DNA from: an uncultured Alphaproteobacteria bacterium | GTDB lineage: Bacteria > Pseudomonadota > Alphaproteobacteria > Caulobacterales > Aquidulcibacteraceae | Direction: 5' to 3' | Assembly (NCBI GenBank): GCA_902826035.1 | Contig: CADEDG010000002.1 | Location: 25,323-67,837, forward strand | Length of the DNA: 42,515 nt | Shown here: piece after piece, positions 1 through 8,249 of the stretch | Layout of the letters: every line of letters begins with the position of its first letter | How positions within the stretch are numbered: the first letter of the stretch is position 1 | Notes under the pieces: model-generated | Told to the model about the DNA's origin: nothing | Database searches by the model: none | The model's input: only the letters and a program-made list of their open reading frames with translations | Translations under genes and position numbers: made by a program

Positions 1-639
1 CTGATGGCGGTGGGCGAGGCGGCGTGCGTTTCGGTGCACGGGGCCAATCGCTTGGGTTCGAACTCGCTGATCGATCTGGTGGTGTTCGGGCGCGCTGTGG
101 GCCTGCGTTGCGGCGAGAGGTTGAAGGCGAACGCCTCGCAAGCTTCACTGCCGAAGAACGCGGGCGAGGATCATCTCGCGCGCTTCGATCGCTTCCGCAA
201 CGCCAAGGGTCCGGTCCCCACCGCGAAGCTGCGCGAAAAAATGCAGCGCACCATGCAGGAAACGTGCGCGGTCTATCGCACCGGAGAAGTGCTGAACGAA
301 GGCGTCGCGCGCATGGCTGCGCTCTGGAAGGAAGCGCCGGATGTATCCGTTACCGACCGCTCGCTGATCTGGAACACGGATTTGGTCGAGACGCTCGAGT
401 TCGACAATTTGATGGCGCAGGCGGTGGTGACGGTCGGCGGCGCCGCCAACCGCACGGAGTCGCGCGGCGCCCACGCCCGCGAGGACTTCCCCGATCGCGA
501 CGATGTGAACTGGATGAAGCACACTTTGGCGTGGCTGGATGCTGATAGCGGCGCGGTGCGGATCGATTATCGCCCGGTGCATTCCAACACGATGACAAAT
601 GATGTTGAGCCGATACCGCCGAAGAAGCGGGTGTATTGA
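1..639 (+). CDS. sdhA: Succinate dehydrogenase flavoprotein subunit, C-terminal part
   Basis: This is the last 212 codons of SdhA, open at the window edge. SdhA oxidises succinate to fumarate with covalent FAD on the cytoplasmic face of the inner membrane (complex II). The fragment opens in the conserved segment HGANRLGSNSL, whose arginine is a substrate-binding residue in the family. It continues through the helical C-terminal domain with RTESRGAHAREDFPDRDD, also strongly conserved, and ends in a typical tail (PPKKRVY). The flavin-linking histidine and the N-terminal Rossmann fold lie outside the window. Its partner sdhB is about 5.1 kb downstream on the same strand, not adjacent as is usual. 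Identification is secure. Confidence 0.97.
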   Translation: MMAVGEAACVSVHGANRLGSNSLIDLVVFGRAVGLRCGERLKANASQASLPKNAGEDHLARFDRFRNAKGPVPTAKLREKMQRTMQETCAVYRTGEVLNEGVARMAALWKEAPDVSVTDRSLIWNTDLVETLEFDNLMAQAVVTVGGAANRTESRGAHAREDFPDRDDVNWMKHTLAWLDADSGAVRIDYRPVHSNTMTNDVEPIPPKKRVY

Positions 640-660
640 GCGCGGCGGTGAAGCTGCTTT

Positions 661-684
661 CCTTCTCCCCTTGAGGGGAGAAGG
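661..684. repeat. Intergenic palindrome, GGGGAGAAGG type
   Basis: Two perfect 10-base arms (CCTTCTCCCC and GGGGAGAAGG) surround TTGA, between sdhA and the DUF559 gene. The same core occurs at 1164-1187 and, diverged, at 1062-1085. It is a dispersed intergenic repeat that could fold in RNA. It has no following T-run, so I do not call it an intrinsic terminator. Confidence 0.75.
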
Positions 685-696
685 TTATACTCCGCC

Positions 697-1050
697 ATGA
701 AGCGCAATCCGAACACCGTGCGCCGCGCTCGGGAGAACCGGGGCGAGCAATCCAGTTGCGAGGAGAAACTCTGGCGCTTGTTGCGTGGCCGGCGTTTTCT
801 CCATCGCAAGTTTCGCCGCGAGCACACGATCGGCAAATATTCCGTCGACTTCGCCTGTCCCGCGATGAAGCTGGTGATCGAGATCGACGGCCCCTCGCAC
901 GACGATCCCGAGCAGAAGAAGTTCGACGACGCGCGGACCGACTATGCTCAGCAATCCGGCTGGCGCGTTATCCGCTTTACGAACGCCGAGATTTATGAAG
1001 GCATTGAATGGGTAGCAACGCGCATAGCCGCGGAGCTGGGGGAGACGTGA
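697..1050 (+). CDS. DUF559 domain protein (Vsr-like endonuclease fold)
   Basis: A 117-residue protein of the DUF559 family (PF04480), related to very-short-patch-repair and PD-(D/E)XK nucleases. The hallmarks are CEEKLWRLLRGRRF near the N-terminus, then FRREHTIGKYSVDFACP, LVIEIDGPSHD and GWRVIRFTNAEI, which together form the core of the fold. The acidic residues in YSVDFACP and EIDGPSH are the likely metal ligands. It is full length for stand-alone members. Function is undefined in the family, although nuclease activity is often assumed. It is bracketed by GGGGAGAAGG-type repeats, as such genes often are in alphaproteobacteria, and sits in the sdhA-sdhB gap. A mobile or recently inserted gene is possible but not shown. 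Confidence 0.9.
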   Translation: MKRNPNTVRRARENRGEQSSCEEKLWRLLRGRRFLHRKFRREHTIGKYSVDFACPAMKLVIEIDGPSHDDPEQKKFDDARTDYAQQSGWRVIRFTNAEIYEGIEWVATRIAAELGET

Positions 1051-1061
1051 TTAGCCGCCAA

Positions 1062-1187
1062 CCCTCGCCCCTTGAGGGGAGAGGGTGCCGCGAAGCGGCG
1101 GGTGAGGGGACTGGGGTTCCTCCAGCATAGACCGGAAAACCCCTCATCCGGCCCTTCGGGCCACCTTCTCCCCTCAAGGGGAGAAGG
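1062..1187. repeat. Composite intergenic inverted-repeat element
   Basis: A palindrome-bounded element between the DUF559 and VOC genes. The left end (1062-1085) is a CCCTC...GAGGG palindrome and the right end (1164-1187) is the perfect CCTTCTCCCCT/AGGGGAGAAGG palindrome. Between them lie small hairpins (CCGCGAAGCGG and GGCCCTTCGGGCC) and matching GTGAGGGG/CCCCTCAT arms, so the whole can fold on itself. It resembles the dispersed repeats common in alphaproteobacterial intergenic DNA. Confidence 0.75.
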
Positions 1188-1221
1188 TTATGTTCGCGCA
1201 TTAGAGAGTAGGAGAACCCCC

Positions 1222-1605
1222 ATGCCCGCCATCGGCTACGTCTGTCTCGGAACCAACGACTTTGACCGCGCCTGCGCGTTTTACGATGCGCTTACCGTCG
1301 AGCTTGGCGGCAAGCGGCTGTTTCCCACGCCGCACGGGCAGATGTATCGGCTCGGCTCTGGCGCGATGCTGATGGTGACGCGCCCGTACGACAAAGGCGC
1401 GGCTCATCCCGGCAACGGGACCATGCTGGCGATCAATGTCGATGCCCAGGAAGATGTCGCGCGCATCCACGCTAAAGTTCTCTCGCTCGGCGCGACTTCC
1501 GAAGGCGAACCCGGCCCTCGCGGGGCGTTCGGCGAGTTCGCCTATTTCCGCGATCTCGATGGCAACAAGCTCGCGGTGTTTTGGAGCGAGCGCGGGAAGA
1601 AGTAG
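1222..1605 (+). CDS. VOC family protein (glyoxalase/bleomycin-resistance fold)
   Basis: A 127-residue single-domain vicinal-oxygen-chelate protein. Start chosen at the ATG at 1222, preceded by GGAG at 1211-1214. Reading on from upstream in-frame codons would run through the intergenic repeat. Two beta-alpha-beta-beta-beta modules can be followed: IGYVCLGTNDFDRACAFYDAL, the first module, and GEFAYFRDLDGNKLAVFW, the second, ending with the glutamate-equivalent position replaced by a DLDGN turn. The metal and substrate are unknown. VOC proteins act as lyases, dioxygenases or resistance proteins, and this one fits the large uncharacterised group annotated as lactoylglutathione-lyase-like. Confidence 0.9.
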   Translation: MPAIGYVCLGTNDFDRACAFYDALTVELGGKRLFPTPHGQMYRLGSGAMLMVTRPYDKGAAHPGNGTMLAINVDAQEDVARIHAKVLSLGATSEGEPGPRGAFGEFAYFRDLDGNKLAVFWSERGKK

Positions 1606-1627
1606 CGCGGGCGAAACTGCGGGCGCG

Positions 1628-3697
1628 CTAAGGCGTCGGCGCCGCCTCCGGCGTCGGCTCGGGCGCTTTCGGTCGTGTTGCGCGGCGCAACAGGTCTTCC
1701 AGCGGATTGCGCGGGCGTTCTTCTTCGGCTGGCGGAGGCGGCGGCGTTTCCGCGTCGGGCGACGGCGTGCTGGGCGATGCTCCCGCGCTTGGCGCCGCAG
1801 GCTGGCGTCCGAACAGCGCTTCGCCCAGAGCGCCAAGCGGACTGCCTTGTGCTTGCCGGCCGAGAATATCGCGCACCTGGCTCTGCACCACGTCTTCCAG
1901 CGCCGGAGCGAAGCTCACGTGCGACCACGGCCCGCGCACGCGGAAGGGCACGCCGATGCCGCCGACGCCCAAATTGCCGCCCTGACCTTGCGCGTTATTG
2001 ACCGCGCGCGGAGCGATGCGCATGTCGATGCTCTGCGCGCCGATATCGACAATGCCGCGCCCTTCCAGCCGTACGAACGGATTGAGCAGGCGCAGATTGT
2101 CGGTCGCCATCGCGCCGTTCGATACCGCGAAGGTCGCTGAGAGTTCGGCGAAATCGGTAGACGCGCCTTCGCCGCCTGCAGCGCCGGTGAGCGCTTGCTG
2201 CACGGTGCGTGCGACTTGCGCGAGGTTCACGCCTTTCCACTGTCCATCGTTGAAATTGAAACTGGAATTGCCGTTCCAGCTGCGCATCAAAGCGGCTTGC
2301 GTTGCGCCTTGACCCACGAAAGAAGCGCGCAGCCGTCCGCGGCCGACAATCCTGTCGAAGCCGACGGCGTCACGCAGCAAGGTCTCGGCCTGGATGTTCT
2401 GGGCGTCGATCTCCACCGCCACGCGCGAGACCGCGCCTGAGCCATCGGCGATCAGCCGCGCCGTGCCGGCGCCTTCATAAAGCGAAACACGCGTCAGCCG
2501 CGCGTCGGCGGCGCCGTTGGCGACCCGCAGCGCGAGCGCGACATCGGCAAACGACATACGCTGAAACTTGAGCGAGCCCAGGGTTAGTTCGAGATTGGCG
2601 TCGAGCGCGCGCAGGCCCGAGAGATCGAGCGATGTTGTCGGCCACGCGGTATCGACCTCTACCCCCTGTGCGGCGCCTTGCGCCGGGGCCGGCAGGTACG
2701 GATTGACGTCCACGCTGGCTGCGTTGAGCGCGCCGGTGATGCGCAGACGTCCGCTTTGCTGCGTGATCAGGCTCAGATTCCCGCGCGCATCGATGGCGTC
2801 GAGGTGCAGCGAGAGTTCGTTCAGCGCTGTTCGCGGTCCTTCGTGGGCCAGCTGCGAGGAGACACGGAACGCGCCAAAACCGCCGCCTTCGCCCATCGGC
2901 GATCCAACCCAGGCGAGCAGGCGACGCAAGCTCTGCCCATCGGCTTCGAGCTTGCCGCTCATGGCGCCTGTTGCGGCGTTGAACGCACCCTCGATGCTCG
3001 CATTGAGCAAAGCAGAGCGGACGCTCGCCTCGATTGGCGTCTCGCCTTGCTCCAGCACCGCGCGGGGCAGGCCGATGGCGCTTTCGATCTCGAGCCGCTC
3101 GCCGCGATAATCCAGCGCAGCCTCGATCTGGGCTGGTTGATCGAGCGATTGCAGCGCCAAGCGAACGTCGACATTTTCGAGCAGCATCGGTTCGCCGCCA
3201 TCGCCGCCCTTGAAGCCGATGCGGCCATGGTTCAGGCGTACGTCGTCGAGGCGCAAATCTTCGATGGTGAATTCCTGCTCGGGCGCGGTCTGCTCGGTTG
3301 GAAACAACCAATTTGCGGCGCCGTCGGCATGCGCTTCAAGATTAAGCGCAGCGCCGTCGAAGATTAGTTCCTTCACCTCGATCCGCCCCGCCAGCAGCGG
3401 CATGACTTTAACAGCGAATACGAGCCGCTCGGCGGCAATGAATGGTTGATCGTCTGGAAAGCCATCGGGGTTGGAGAGCGAAACGCCGTCGACCGAAAAA
3501 CCCAAGGCCGGCCAGAATGAAACCTCGATGTTCTGACCAAGCGTGAGCTCGCGTCCGGTGGCCTCCTCGATCCGTTTCTCGGCCTCGCGCGCGGCCAACT
3601 CCTTGGGAAAGAAGACGATGAACAATCCGATGGCGATGACCAAAACTGCGATCAGTCCGGCGGCGGCAAGGCCAAGGGTCTTGAAATTGAACTTCAT
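1628..3697 (-). CDS. AsmA family protein
   Basis: A 689-residue AsmA-like protein. One N-terminal membrane segment (about residues 7-30, LGLAAAGLIAVLVIAIGLFI) anchors a long periplasmic part. The AsmA signature EEATGRELTLGQNIEVSFWPALGFSVDGVSLSNP follows at once, and the C-terminal AsmA_2 region (SNGAMATDNLRLLNPFVRLEGRGIVDIGAQSIDMRI) is present. The last 70 residues are rich in proline and alanine. Relatives (AsmA, TamB, YhdP) form beta-groove bridges linked to lipid transport to the outer membrane and to envelope homeostasis. It is transcribed against its neighbours and splits the sdhA-sdhB interval. Confidence 0.92.
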   Translation of the reverse strand: MKFNFKTLGLAAAGLIAVLVIAIGLFIVFFPKELAAREAEKRIEEATGRELTLGQNIEVSFWPALGFSVDGVSLSNPDGFPDDQPFIAAERLVFAVKVMPLLAGRIEVKELIFDGAALNLEAHADGAANWLFPTEQTAPEQEFTIEDLRLDDVRLNHGRIGFKGGDGGEPMLLENVDVRLALQSLDQPAQIEAALDYRGERLEIESAIGLPRAVLEQGETPIEASVRSALLNASIEGAFNAATGAMSGKLEADGQSLRRLLAWVGSPMGEGGGFGAFRVSSQLAHEGPRTALNELSLHLDAIDARGNLSLITQQSGRLRITGALNAASVDVNPYLPAPAQGAAQGVEVDTAWPTTSLDLSGLRALDANLELTLGSLKFQRMSFADVALALRVANGAADARLTRVSLYEGAGTARLIADGSGAVSRVAVEIDAQNIQAETLLRDAVGFDRIVGRGRLRASFVGQGATQAALMRSWNGNSSFNFNDGQWKGVNLAQVARTVQQALTGAAGGEGASTDFAELSATFAVSNGAMATDNLRLLNPFVRLEGRGIVDIGAQSIDMRIAPRAVNNAQGQGGNLGVGGIGVPFRVRGPWSHVSFAPALEDVVQSQVRDILGRQAQGSPLGALGEALFGRQPAAPSAGASPSTPSPDAETPPPPPAEEERPRNPLEDLLRRATRPKAPEPTPEAAPTP

Positions 3698-3799
3698 GGC
3701 GAAGGTCTCCGACCGGGGTTTTAGTATGCTCCGTGGCCGAAAGCGACCGCGCCGCGCCGCCGCTTTGCGGCTTGCGTCGGGCTGGGCTATGTCGGCCCC

Positions 3800-4225
3800 A
3801 TGGGTACGTTTTTTTCCTCCATGTTTTCAGAACTTGGCCAACGTCGGCGGCGGATGCGAGCGATGCTCGGCGATCGCGGCGCGGCGATCGGGGAGTTCAT
3901 CACCCTGGGTGGTTTGACCGCTGGGTCGTTGGGGTTGTTTCTGGGGCCATGGATGGCGGCGAAGGCGGCGTGGGGTTTTGCAGTGCCGCTGTTGTTCCTG
4001 GCTGGTTACGGTCTGCTCGATCTGCGCCGGCAGCGCGAACTGGCGAGCGGCGCAGAGAATGACAAGATCGCGATCCGTTATGATTGGCTGGCGCTGGCGT
4101 TGTCTTTCGCCTGTGCGATGGCGGGCGCTGCTGCCTTCGTCATAGCCTGGAGCGCAAAGCCCACGCCGCCGCAACAAGATTGGCGCCCACCCGCGCACAC
4201 GATCGTGACTGATATTGTTCCCTAG
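3800..4225 (+). CDS. Small hypothetical membrane protein
   Basis: A 141-residue protein I do not recognise by family. A basic N-terminus (RQRRRRMRAM-like) is followed by hydrophobic segments near residues 30-50, 55-75 and 95-118. That suggests a three- or four-helix inner-membrane protein with a proline-rich tail ending at residue 141. It is divergent from the asmA-like gene by about 100 bases and lies 73 bases before creD on the same strand, so it may share that transcript. Codon bias in this frame is normal for the region, which supports it being a real gene. Confidence 0.6.
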   Translation: MGTFFSSMFSELGQRRRRMRAMLGDRGAAIGEFITLGGLTAGSLGLFLGPWMAAKAAWGFAVPLLFLAGYGLLDLRRQRELASGAENDKIAIRYDWLALALSFACAMAGAAAFVIAWSAKPTPPQQDWRPPAHTIVTDIVP

Positions 4226-4298
4226 GCAGGCGTGACGTCGCACCTTCGCCGACATTGCGCCTTGATTGCCTCCGAACAAGAAACGTGCGGAGGATGAA

Positions 4299-5714
4299 GT
4301 GTCGCAAAGCCCGATCTCGAATTTGATCCCGCGTGGATCGCTGGGCCTGAAGCTGCTCCTGGTTTGCTTATTGGTGCTGGCGATGGGCGTGCCGCTGCTT
4401 ATGGTCGGCGGGCTGGTCGGCGAGCGGCAGGGCCGCGCCCGGCAGGTGACGACCGAGATCGGCGCCAAGGCTGGCGGGCCCCAAAGCGTGGGCGGGCCGA
4501 TGCTGCTGGCGCCCTATCAGCGCACAGTCGAAACCACCGACGACCAGGGCCGCACCCAGCGGCGTAATGAGCGCGGCTCCTTCGTGGTGTTCGCTGAAAC
4601 GGGCGCCGCGAACACAACGCTCACGGTTCAAGATCGCAGGCTCGGCATCTACCGCGCCGCCATCTACACGGCGTCCACCGATTTTGACGCGAGCTTTCGA
4701 CCCGCAGCCGCGCTCGAAGGCGTCGATCCCGCCTATCGCTTCGATTGGGCCCAAGCGCGCATCGTCATGTTCGTCAGCGACAGCCGCTCGATCCGCAATG
4801 CGGCGCACTTGCGTTTCGGCGATGGCCGCACGGCGGTTCTGGAGCCGATTTCCGATTTGAGCTTGGCCGCACCGGCGACGGGCGAAGATTATGCGCGACC
4901 AGGGCTTGCGTCGACGCCGGCCTATCCGCTGCCAACGAACCTGCAGGCGTTCGCGGCGCCTGCAGGGTTCGCTGGCGCGCCACGCGATTTCACGGTCGAG
5001 ACGCGGCTCGAACTCACCGGCGCGCAGCGCTTTGCCATCGCCGCTTTCGCGCAGGACACAAGCGTCTCGATTCGCGGCGACCGCCGCGATACCCGCGCGG
5101 AAGGCTACTTCCAAGCTGCCGAGGCCCCAACGACCGACGATGCAGGCTTTACGGTGTCGTGGCGGGCGCCGTTCGTGGCGCGCGGAATCGAGAAGGCGGC
5201 CGATCTGAGCAGTTTCAACCTCGGTCTCGCCGCCCAGCGCGACATGGCGGTAAGCTTCGTTGCGTCGGACGACATTTACCAGGGCGTCGCGCGCGCGGTG
5301 CGCTACGCTATCATGTTCATCGGCATCGTGTTCCTGGCGACGTTGATCTTCGAAGCCGTCAGCGGCAAGAAAGCCCACCCGGCGCAATACATCCTGGTCG
5401 GCCTGGCGCAGTGCGTGTTCTATCTTTTGCTGCTGTCAATGACGGAACTGATCGGCTTTTCGTGGGCGTTCATCATCGCCGCTGGCGCGACCGTGAGCCT
5501 GCTTGCGTACTACGCGGGCGCTGCCTTCAACTCGCGTGCGGTCGGCCTACGTGCGCTGGGCAGTTTGGCGGCTTTGTATGCCGCAATGTACGTGCTGATG
5601 ACGCTGGAGGATTTCGCGCTGCTGGCGGGCTCGGTGGTGGCGTTCGCGGTCCTGACCGCCGCCATGCTGGCGACGCGTCGGATCAATTGGTACGGCAAGG
5701 CGGAGGGTGGCTAA
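4299..5714 (+). CDS. creD: Cell envelope integrity protein CreD
   Basis: CreD-family inner-membrane protein (PF06123), 471 residues from the chosen start. I prefer the GTG at 4299 because GGAGG at 4289-4293 stands five bases before it. A TTG at 4266 would add 11 residues without a visible ribosome site. An N-terminal membrane helix ([22 protein letters not shown]) precedes a periplasmic domain of about 290 residues. At least four C-terminal helices follow, starting at [17 protein letters not shown], then the CreD hallmarks [21 protein letters not shown] and [11 protein letters not shown]. In enterobacteria CreD is a CreBC-controlled envelope protein whose overproduction affects colicin tolerance. 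No creBC genes are visible here. sdhB follows after 44 bases. Confidence 0.93.
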   Translation: MSQSPISNLIPRGSLGLKLLLVCLLVLAMGVPLLMVGGLVGERQGRARQVTTEIGAKAGGPQSVGGPMLLAPYQRTVETTDDQGRTQRRNERGSFVVFAETGAANTTLTVQDRRLGIYRAAIYTASTDFDASFRPAAALEGVDPAYRFDWAQARIVMFVSDSRSIRNAAHLRFGDGRTAVLEPISDLSLAAPATGEDYARPGLASTPAYPLPTNLQAFAAPAGFAGAPRDFTVETRLELTGAQRFAIAAFAQDTSVSIRGDRRDTRAEGYFQAAEAPTTDDAGFTVSWRAPFVARGIEKAADLSSFNLGLAAQRDMAVSFVASDDIYQGVARAVRYAIMFIGIVFLATLIFEAVSGKKAHPAQYILVGLAQCVFYLLLLSMTELIGFSWAFIIAAGATVSLLAYYAGAAFNSRAVGLRALGSLAALYAAMYVLMTLEDFALLAGSVVAFAVLTAAMLATRRINWYGKAEGG

Positions 5715-5758
5715 CGCGGGGTCTTGACGGCCCCCACGCACCCCGCCATCACCGCGCC

Positions 5759-6541
5759 ATGGTCGAACTCGCCCTGCCAAAGAACTCCCAGGTCAAAGCC
5801 GGCAAGCGCCATAAGGTGGCAAGGGGCGCCAAGCGCGTGCGCGAGTTCAGAGTCTACCGCTACGATCCCGAGACTGGCGAGAATCCGCGCTGGGACACGT
5901 ACGAAGTCGATCTCGACGCGTGCGGACCGATGGTGCTCGATGCGTTGATCGCGATCAAGAACGACATCGACCCGACGCTTGCGTTTCGCCGCTCCTGCCG
6001 CGAGGGCGTGTGCGGTTCGTGCGCGATGAATATCTCCGGTCGCAACACGCTCGCGTGCACCAAGGGCATGGAGGAATTGCCGACGGGAACAATCTCTGTT
6101 TCGCCCTTGCCACATCAGCCGGTGATCAAGGATTTGGTGCCTGACCTCACCACTTTCATGGCGCAATACGCTGCGATCCAGCCCTATCTGCAATCGGATG
6201 CGCCCGACCCTTCGACCGAGCGCAGGCAAAGCCCGGAGGAGCGCGCCAAGCTCGATGGGCACTACGAGTGCATTCTGTGCGCGTGCTGCTCAACTTCGTG
6301 CCCATCCTATTGGTGGAACGGGGACCGCTTCATGGGGCCAGCAGCTTTGCTGCAAGCAAACCGCTGGATTTCCGACAGCCGCGACGATCATTCTGGAGAA
6401 CGCCTCGACGCATTGGAAGATCCCTTCAAGCTCTATCGCTGCCACACCATCATGAATTGCGCGCAAGTCTGCCCCAAAGGGCTGAACCCCGCGAAGGCGA
6501 TTGCCGAGATCAAGAAGGAAATGGTGGAACGGAAGCTCTAG
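5759..6541 (+). CDS. sdhB: Succinate dehydrogenase iron-sulfur subunit
   Basis: A 260-residue SdhB, normal length. It passes electrons from SdhA flavin to the quinone site through three clusters, and all ligands are present. The [2Fe-2S] set is C80, C85, C88 and C100 ([13 protein letters not shown]...AC). The [4Fe-4S] and [3Fe-4S] sets come from C171-x2-C174-x2-C177-x3-C181 plus C228, C234 and C238. The start at 5759 gives the usual N-terminal length. The open frame continues upstream through creD, but that stretch is an out-of-frame shadow. The gene lies 44 bases after creD, so it may depend on a creD transcript or on a promoter inside it instead of an sdhCDAB message. Confidence 0.97.
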   Translation: MVELALPKNSQVKAGKRHKVARGAKRVREFRVYRYDPETGENPRWDTYEVDLDACGPMVLDALIAIKNDIDPTLAFRRSCREGVCGSCAMNISGRNTLACTKGMEELPTGTISVSPLPHQPVIKDLVPDLTTFMAQYAAIQPYLQSDAPDPSTERRQSPEERAKLDGHYECILCACCSTSCPSYWWNGDRFMGPAALLQANRWISDSRDDHSGERLDALEDPFKLYRCHTIMNCAQVCPKGLNPAKAIAEIKKEMVERKL

Positions 6542-6580
6542 GGGCGCTGCGGACAGCCTAGCGAGCGCTGCCCCCATTTT
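6541..6580 (+). terminator. Possible intrinsic terminator after sdhB
   Basis: GGGGCGCT at 6541-6548 can pair with AGCG...CCCC at 6564-6574 with a three-base bulge, followed by ATTTT. The hairpin begins at the last base of the sdhB stop codon. It is imperfect, so this is a tentative call. Confidence 0.4.
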
Positions 6581-6736
6581 GCCCACTTCTCCGGATTGGC
6601 TGCATTGGCGATGGAGGCTGGGTCGCCGGGGCGTTGTGGTCAGGAGCAATCCGCTTGGCGAGCAGGTTGGGTCGTCCTTCAGTGCCTCTTAGCTTTTAAC
6701 GAGATCGGCGCACCAGGAACAAAGTAAGGGGCGACG

Positions 6737-7921
6737 GTGCAGATTTATGATCTCGCCATAATTGGGGGCGGTCCGGCAGGTCTGTTTTGCGCCTTAGCGG
6801 CCCAATCGCAGGGAAGCGGCGGCAAGTCCGTTTGGATTCGCGGGGGGAGACCAGATTTCGGGCCAGCGTACGCAACGCCGTTTGATGTCCATGTGCTCAA
6901 CGTTCCGGCAGAACGGATGGGCGCTTACCCGGACCAACCCAATCACTTTTGGCGATGGCTGCAGGAACAAGAACTCACCTTTGCCGCAGATGCGTACGTT
7001 CCCAGATTGTTGTACGGTCGCTATCTGAGCAGTTTGTCCACTCAATGGGACTCGGACCAGATCACCAGCGTTGTGATCGCGGCATCCCGCGAAGCCGACG
7101 CATGGCGTGTACAATTGGACGATGGGTCCGCGTTGCTGGCGCGTACGCTTATTCTGGCATTGGGTCCGCCGCGGCAATCGGCGGACCCCTGGGATTGGCT
7201 GCTTGCTTTGCCGCCTGGCTGGGCACCGCCGCCTGAGTCCGAGACCATTGCGCTGCGAGGCTCTGGCCTCACCGCAGTCGATATGGCTCTAGCGCTGCGC
7301 GCTTTGGGATTTCGCGGTCGCATTCATGCCTATTCTCGTTCAGGCGCCTGGTCGCAATCGCATGCGCCGACCAAGCCGCTCAATCCGGCGGACGCCTCCA
7401 AACTCGCCGACGACCTGACCTCCGCGACGTCTGCCTCCGATGTTGTCTCGCGGATCAAGCGCGCGACTGGACGCGCGCCCTGGCGCAGCGTTATCGACGC
7501 GCTTCGGCCGCATAGCGCGCGCTTGTGGTCGGTCTGGCCCATCGCCTTGCGGGGGCGTCTGCTGCGCCATGGGCTAAGTCCCTGGAACCGTCATCGTCAC
7601 CGGATGGCGCCCGAGATCGCCGCATTGTTGAGTGGCGACGACAATCTGGTGGTGAGTCAGGCGCCTCCCACATCCGCCGCCTTCACCTTGGACTGCACAG
7701 GCTTTGCATATCGCAATGCGACGGAGGCGCTGCCTATGCCAAGCCTCATCGCCGACGGACACGTTCAGCGACATTCGTTGGGCCGCGGCGTCGCGCCGCC
7801 AGAGCGCGACGATCTCGCCATCGTCGGCGGTATGTTGTTTGGCGCTTTGATTGAGACTACAGCCGTTCCCGAATTGCGCGCACAAGCGTGGGATGCGGTG
7901 CGGCGGTTATGCTCGACGTGA
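6737..7921 (+). CDS. FAD/NAD(P)-binding oxidoreductase-like protein
   Basis: A 394-residue protein starting at GTG 6737, just after an AAGTAAGGGG-type ribosome site. The N-terminus is a classical dinucleotide fold, YDLAIIGGGPAGLFCALAA. It is followed by RPDFGPAYATPFDVHVLNVPAERMGAYPDQPNHF, which marks the NAD_binding_9 (HpyO-like, PF13454) family. A second nucleotide-binding turn (ALRGSGLTAVDMALALRALGF) and a late LDCTGF segment complete the pattern. Family members are FAD-dependent enzymes near adenylyltransferase-like or hydroxylase systems, mostly uncharacterised. The substrate cannot be read from sequence. The 195 bases before it hold only the possible terminator and ribosome site. Confidence 0.85.
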   Translation: MQIYDLAIIGGGPAGLFCALAAQSQGSGGKSVWIRGGRPDFGPAYATPFDVHVLNVPAERMGAYPDQPNHFWRWLQEQELTFAADAYVPRLLYGRYLSSLSTQWDSDQITSVVIAASREADAWRVQLDDGSALLARTLILALGPPRQSADPWDWLLALPPGWAPPPESETIALRGSGLTAVDMALALRALGFRGRIHAYSRSGAWSQSHAPTKPLNPADASKLADDLTSATSASDVVSRIKRATGRAPWRSVIDALRPHSARLWSVWPIALRGRLLRHGLSPWNRHRHRMAPEIAALLSGDDNLVVSQAPPTSAAFTLDCTGFAYRNATEALPMPSLIADGHVQRHSLGRGVAPPERDDLAIVGGMLFGALIETTAVPELRAQAWDAVRRLCST

Positions 7922-7949
7922 CGCGTAGGTGGGTCGCTGGAAGCGGCGA

Positions 7950-8246
7950 CTAACGCCGGCTTCGCGGTTTCGCTGGCCGTTTCTCCGGCGCTGGCGAGGC
8001 GCGCTCTTCGCGCAACTCCGCGTTTTCCAGCATCAGCCGCAGCGCGTGCTTGATCGGGTGGGGGATGGGTACTGCGCCGGAGACCCAGCGCCGCACCGTT
8101 GATCCGTCCACTTCCAGCGCCTCGGCGAGCCTGGTCTGCCAACCCCAGCGCCCGAACAATTCCTCACCCGCTTCGGACAAGTCCTTCGCGGTGAGCTGGC
8201 GCCCGGTTGCGAAGGACTTGGCCGCTAGGTTTCGCAACGAAGCCAT
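7950..8246 (-). CDS. Small helix-turn-helix protein downstream of rsr
   Basis: A 98-residue basic protein. Residues about 36-70 (WQTRLAEALEVDGSTVRRWVSG) form an XRE/Cro-like helix-turn-helix, with recognition helix around STVRRWVSG. The tail is proline-, lysine- and arginine-rich. It starts three bases after the rsr stop codon, so it is almost certainly co-transcribed with and translationally close to rsr. Its position makes it the best candidate regulator of the locus. The repeated dyad TAGTGCA-N3-TGCACTA in both Y RNA promoters is the kind of site a small dimeric HTH protein would bind. That link is inference. Function is otherwise unknown. Confidence 0.82.
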   Translation of the reverse strand: MASLRNLAAKSFATGRQLTAKDLSEAGEELFGRWGWQTRLAEALEVDGSTVRRWVSGAVPIPHPIKHALRLMLENAELREERASPAPEKRPAKPRSRR

Positions 8247-8249
8247 CGC

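Noticed and set aside
4368..5387. 339-codon open frame antisense to creD
   Set aside because: High-GC shadow of creD: arginine-rich, no ribosome site, no family signal, while creD itself is clear.
4745..5758. Upstream extension of the sdhB reading frame
   Set aside because: This stretch is the out-of-frame shadow of creD; SdhB family length and cluster positions fit the start at 5759.
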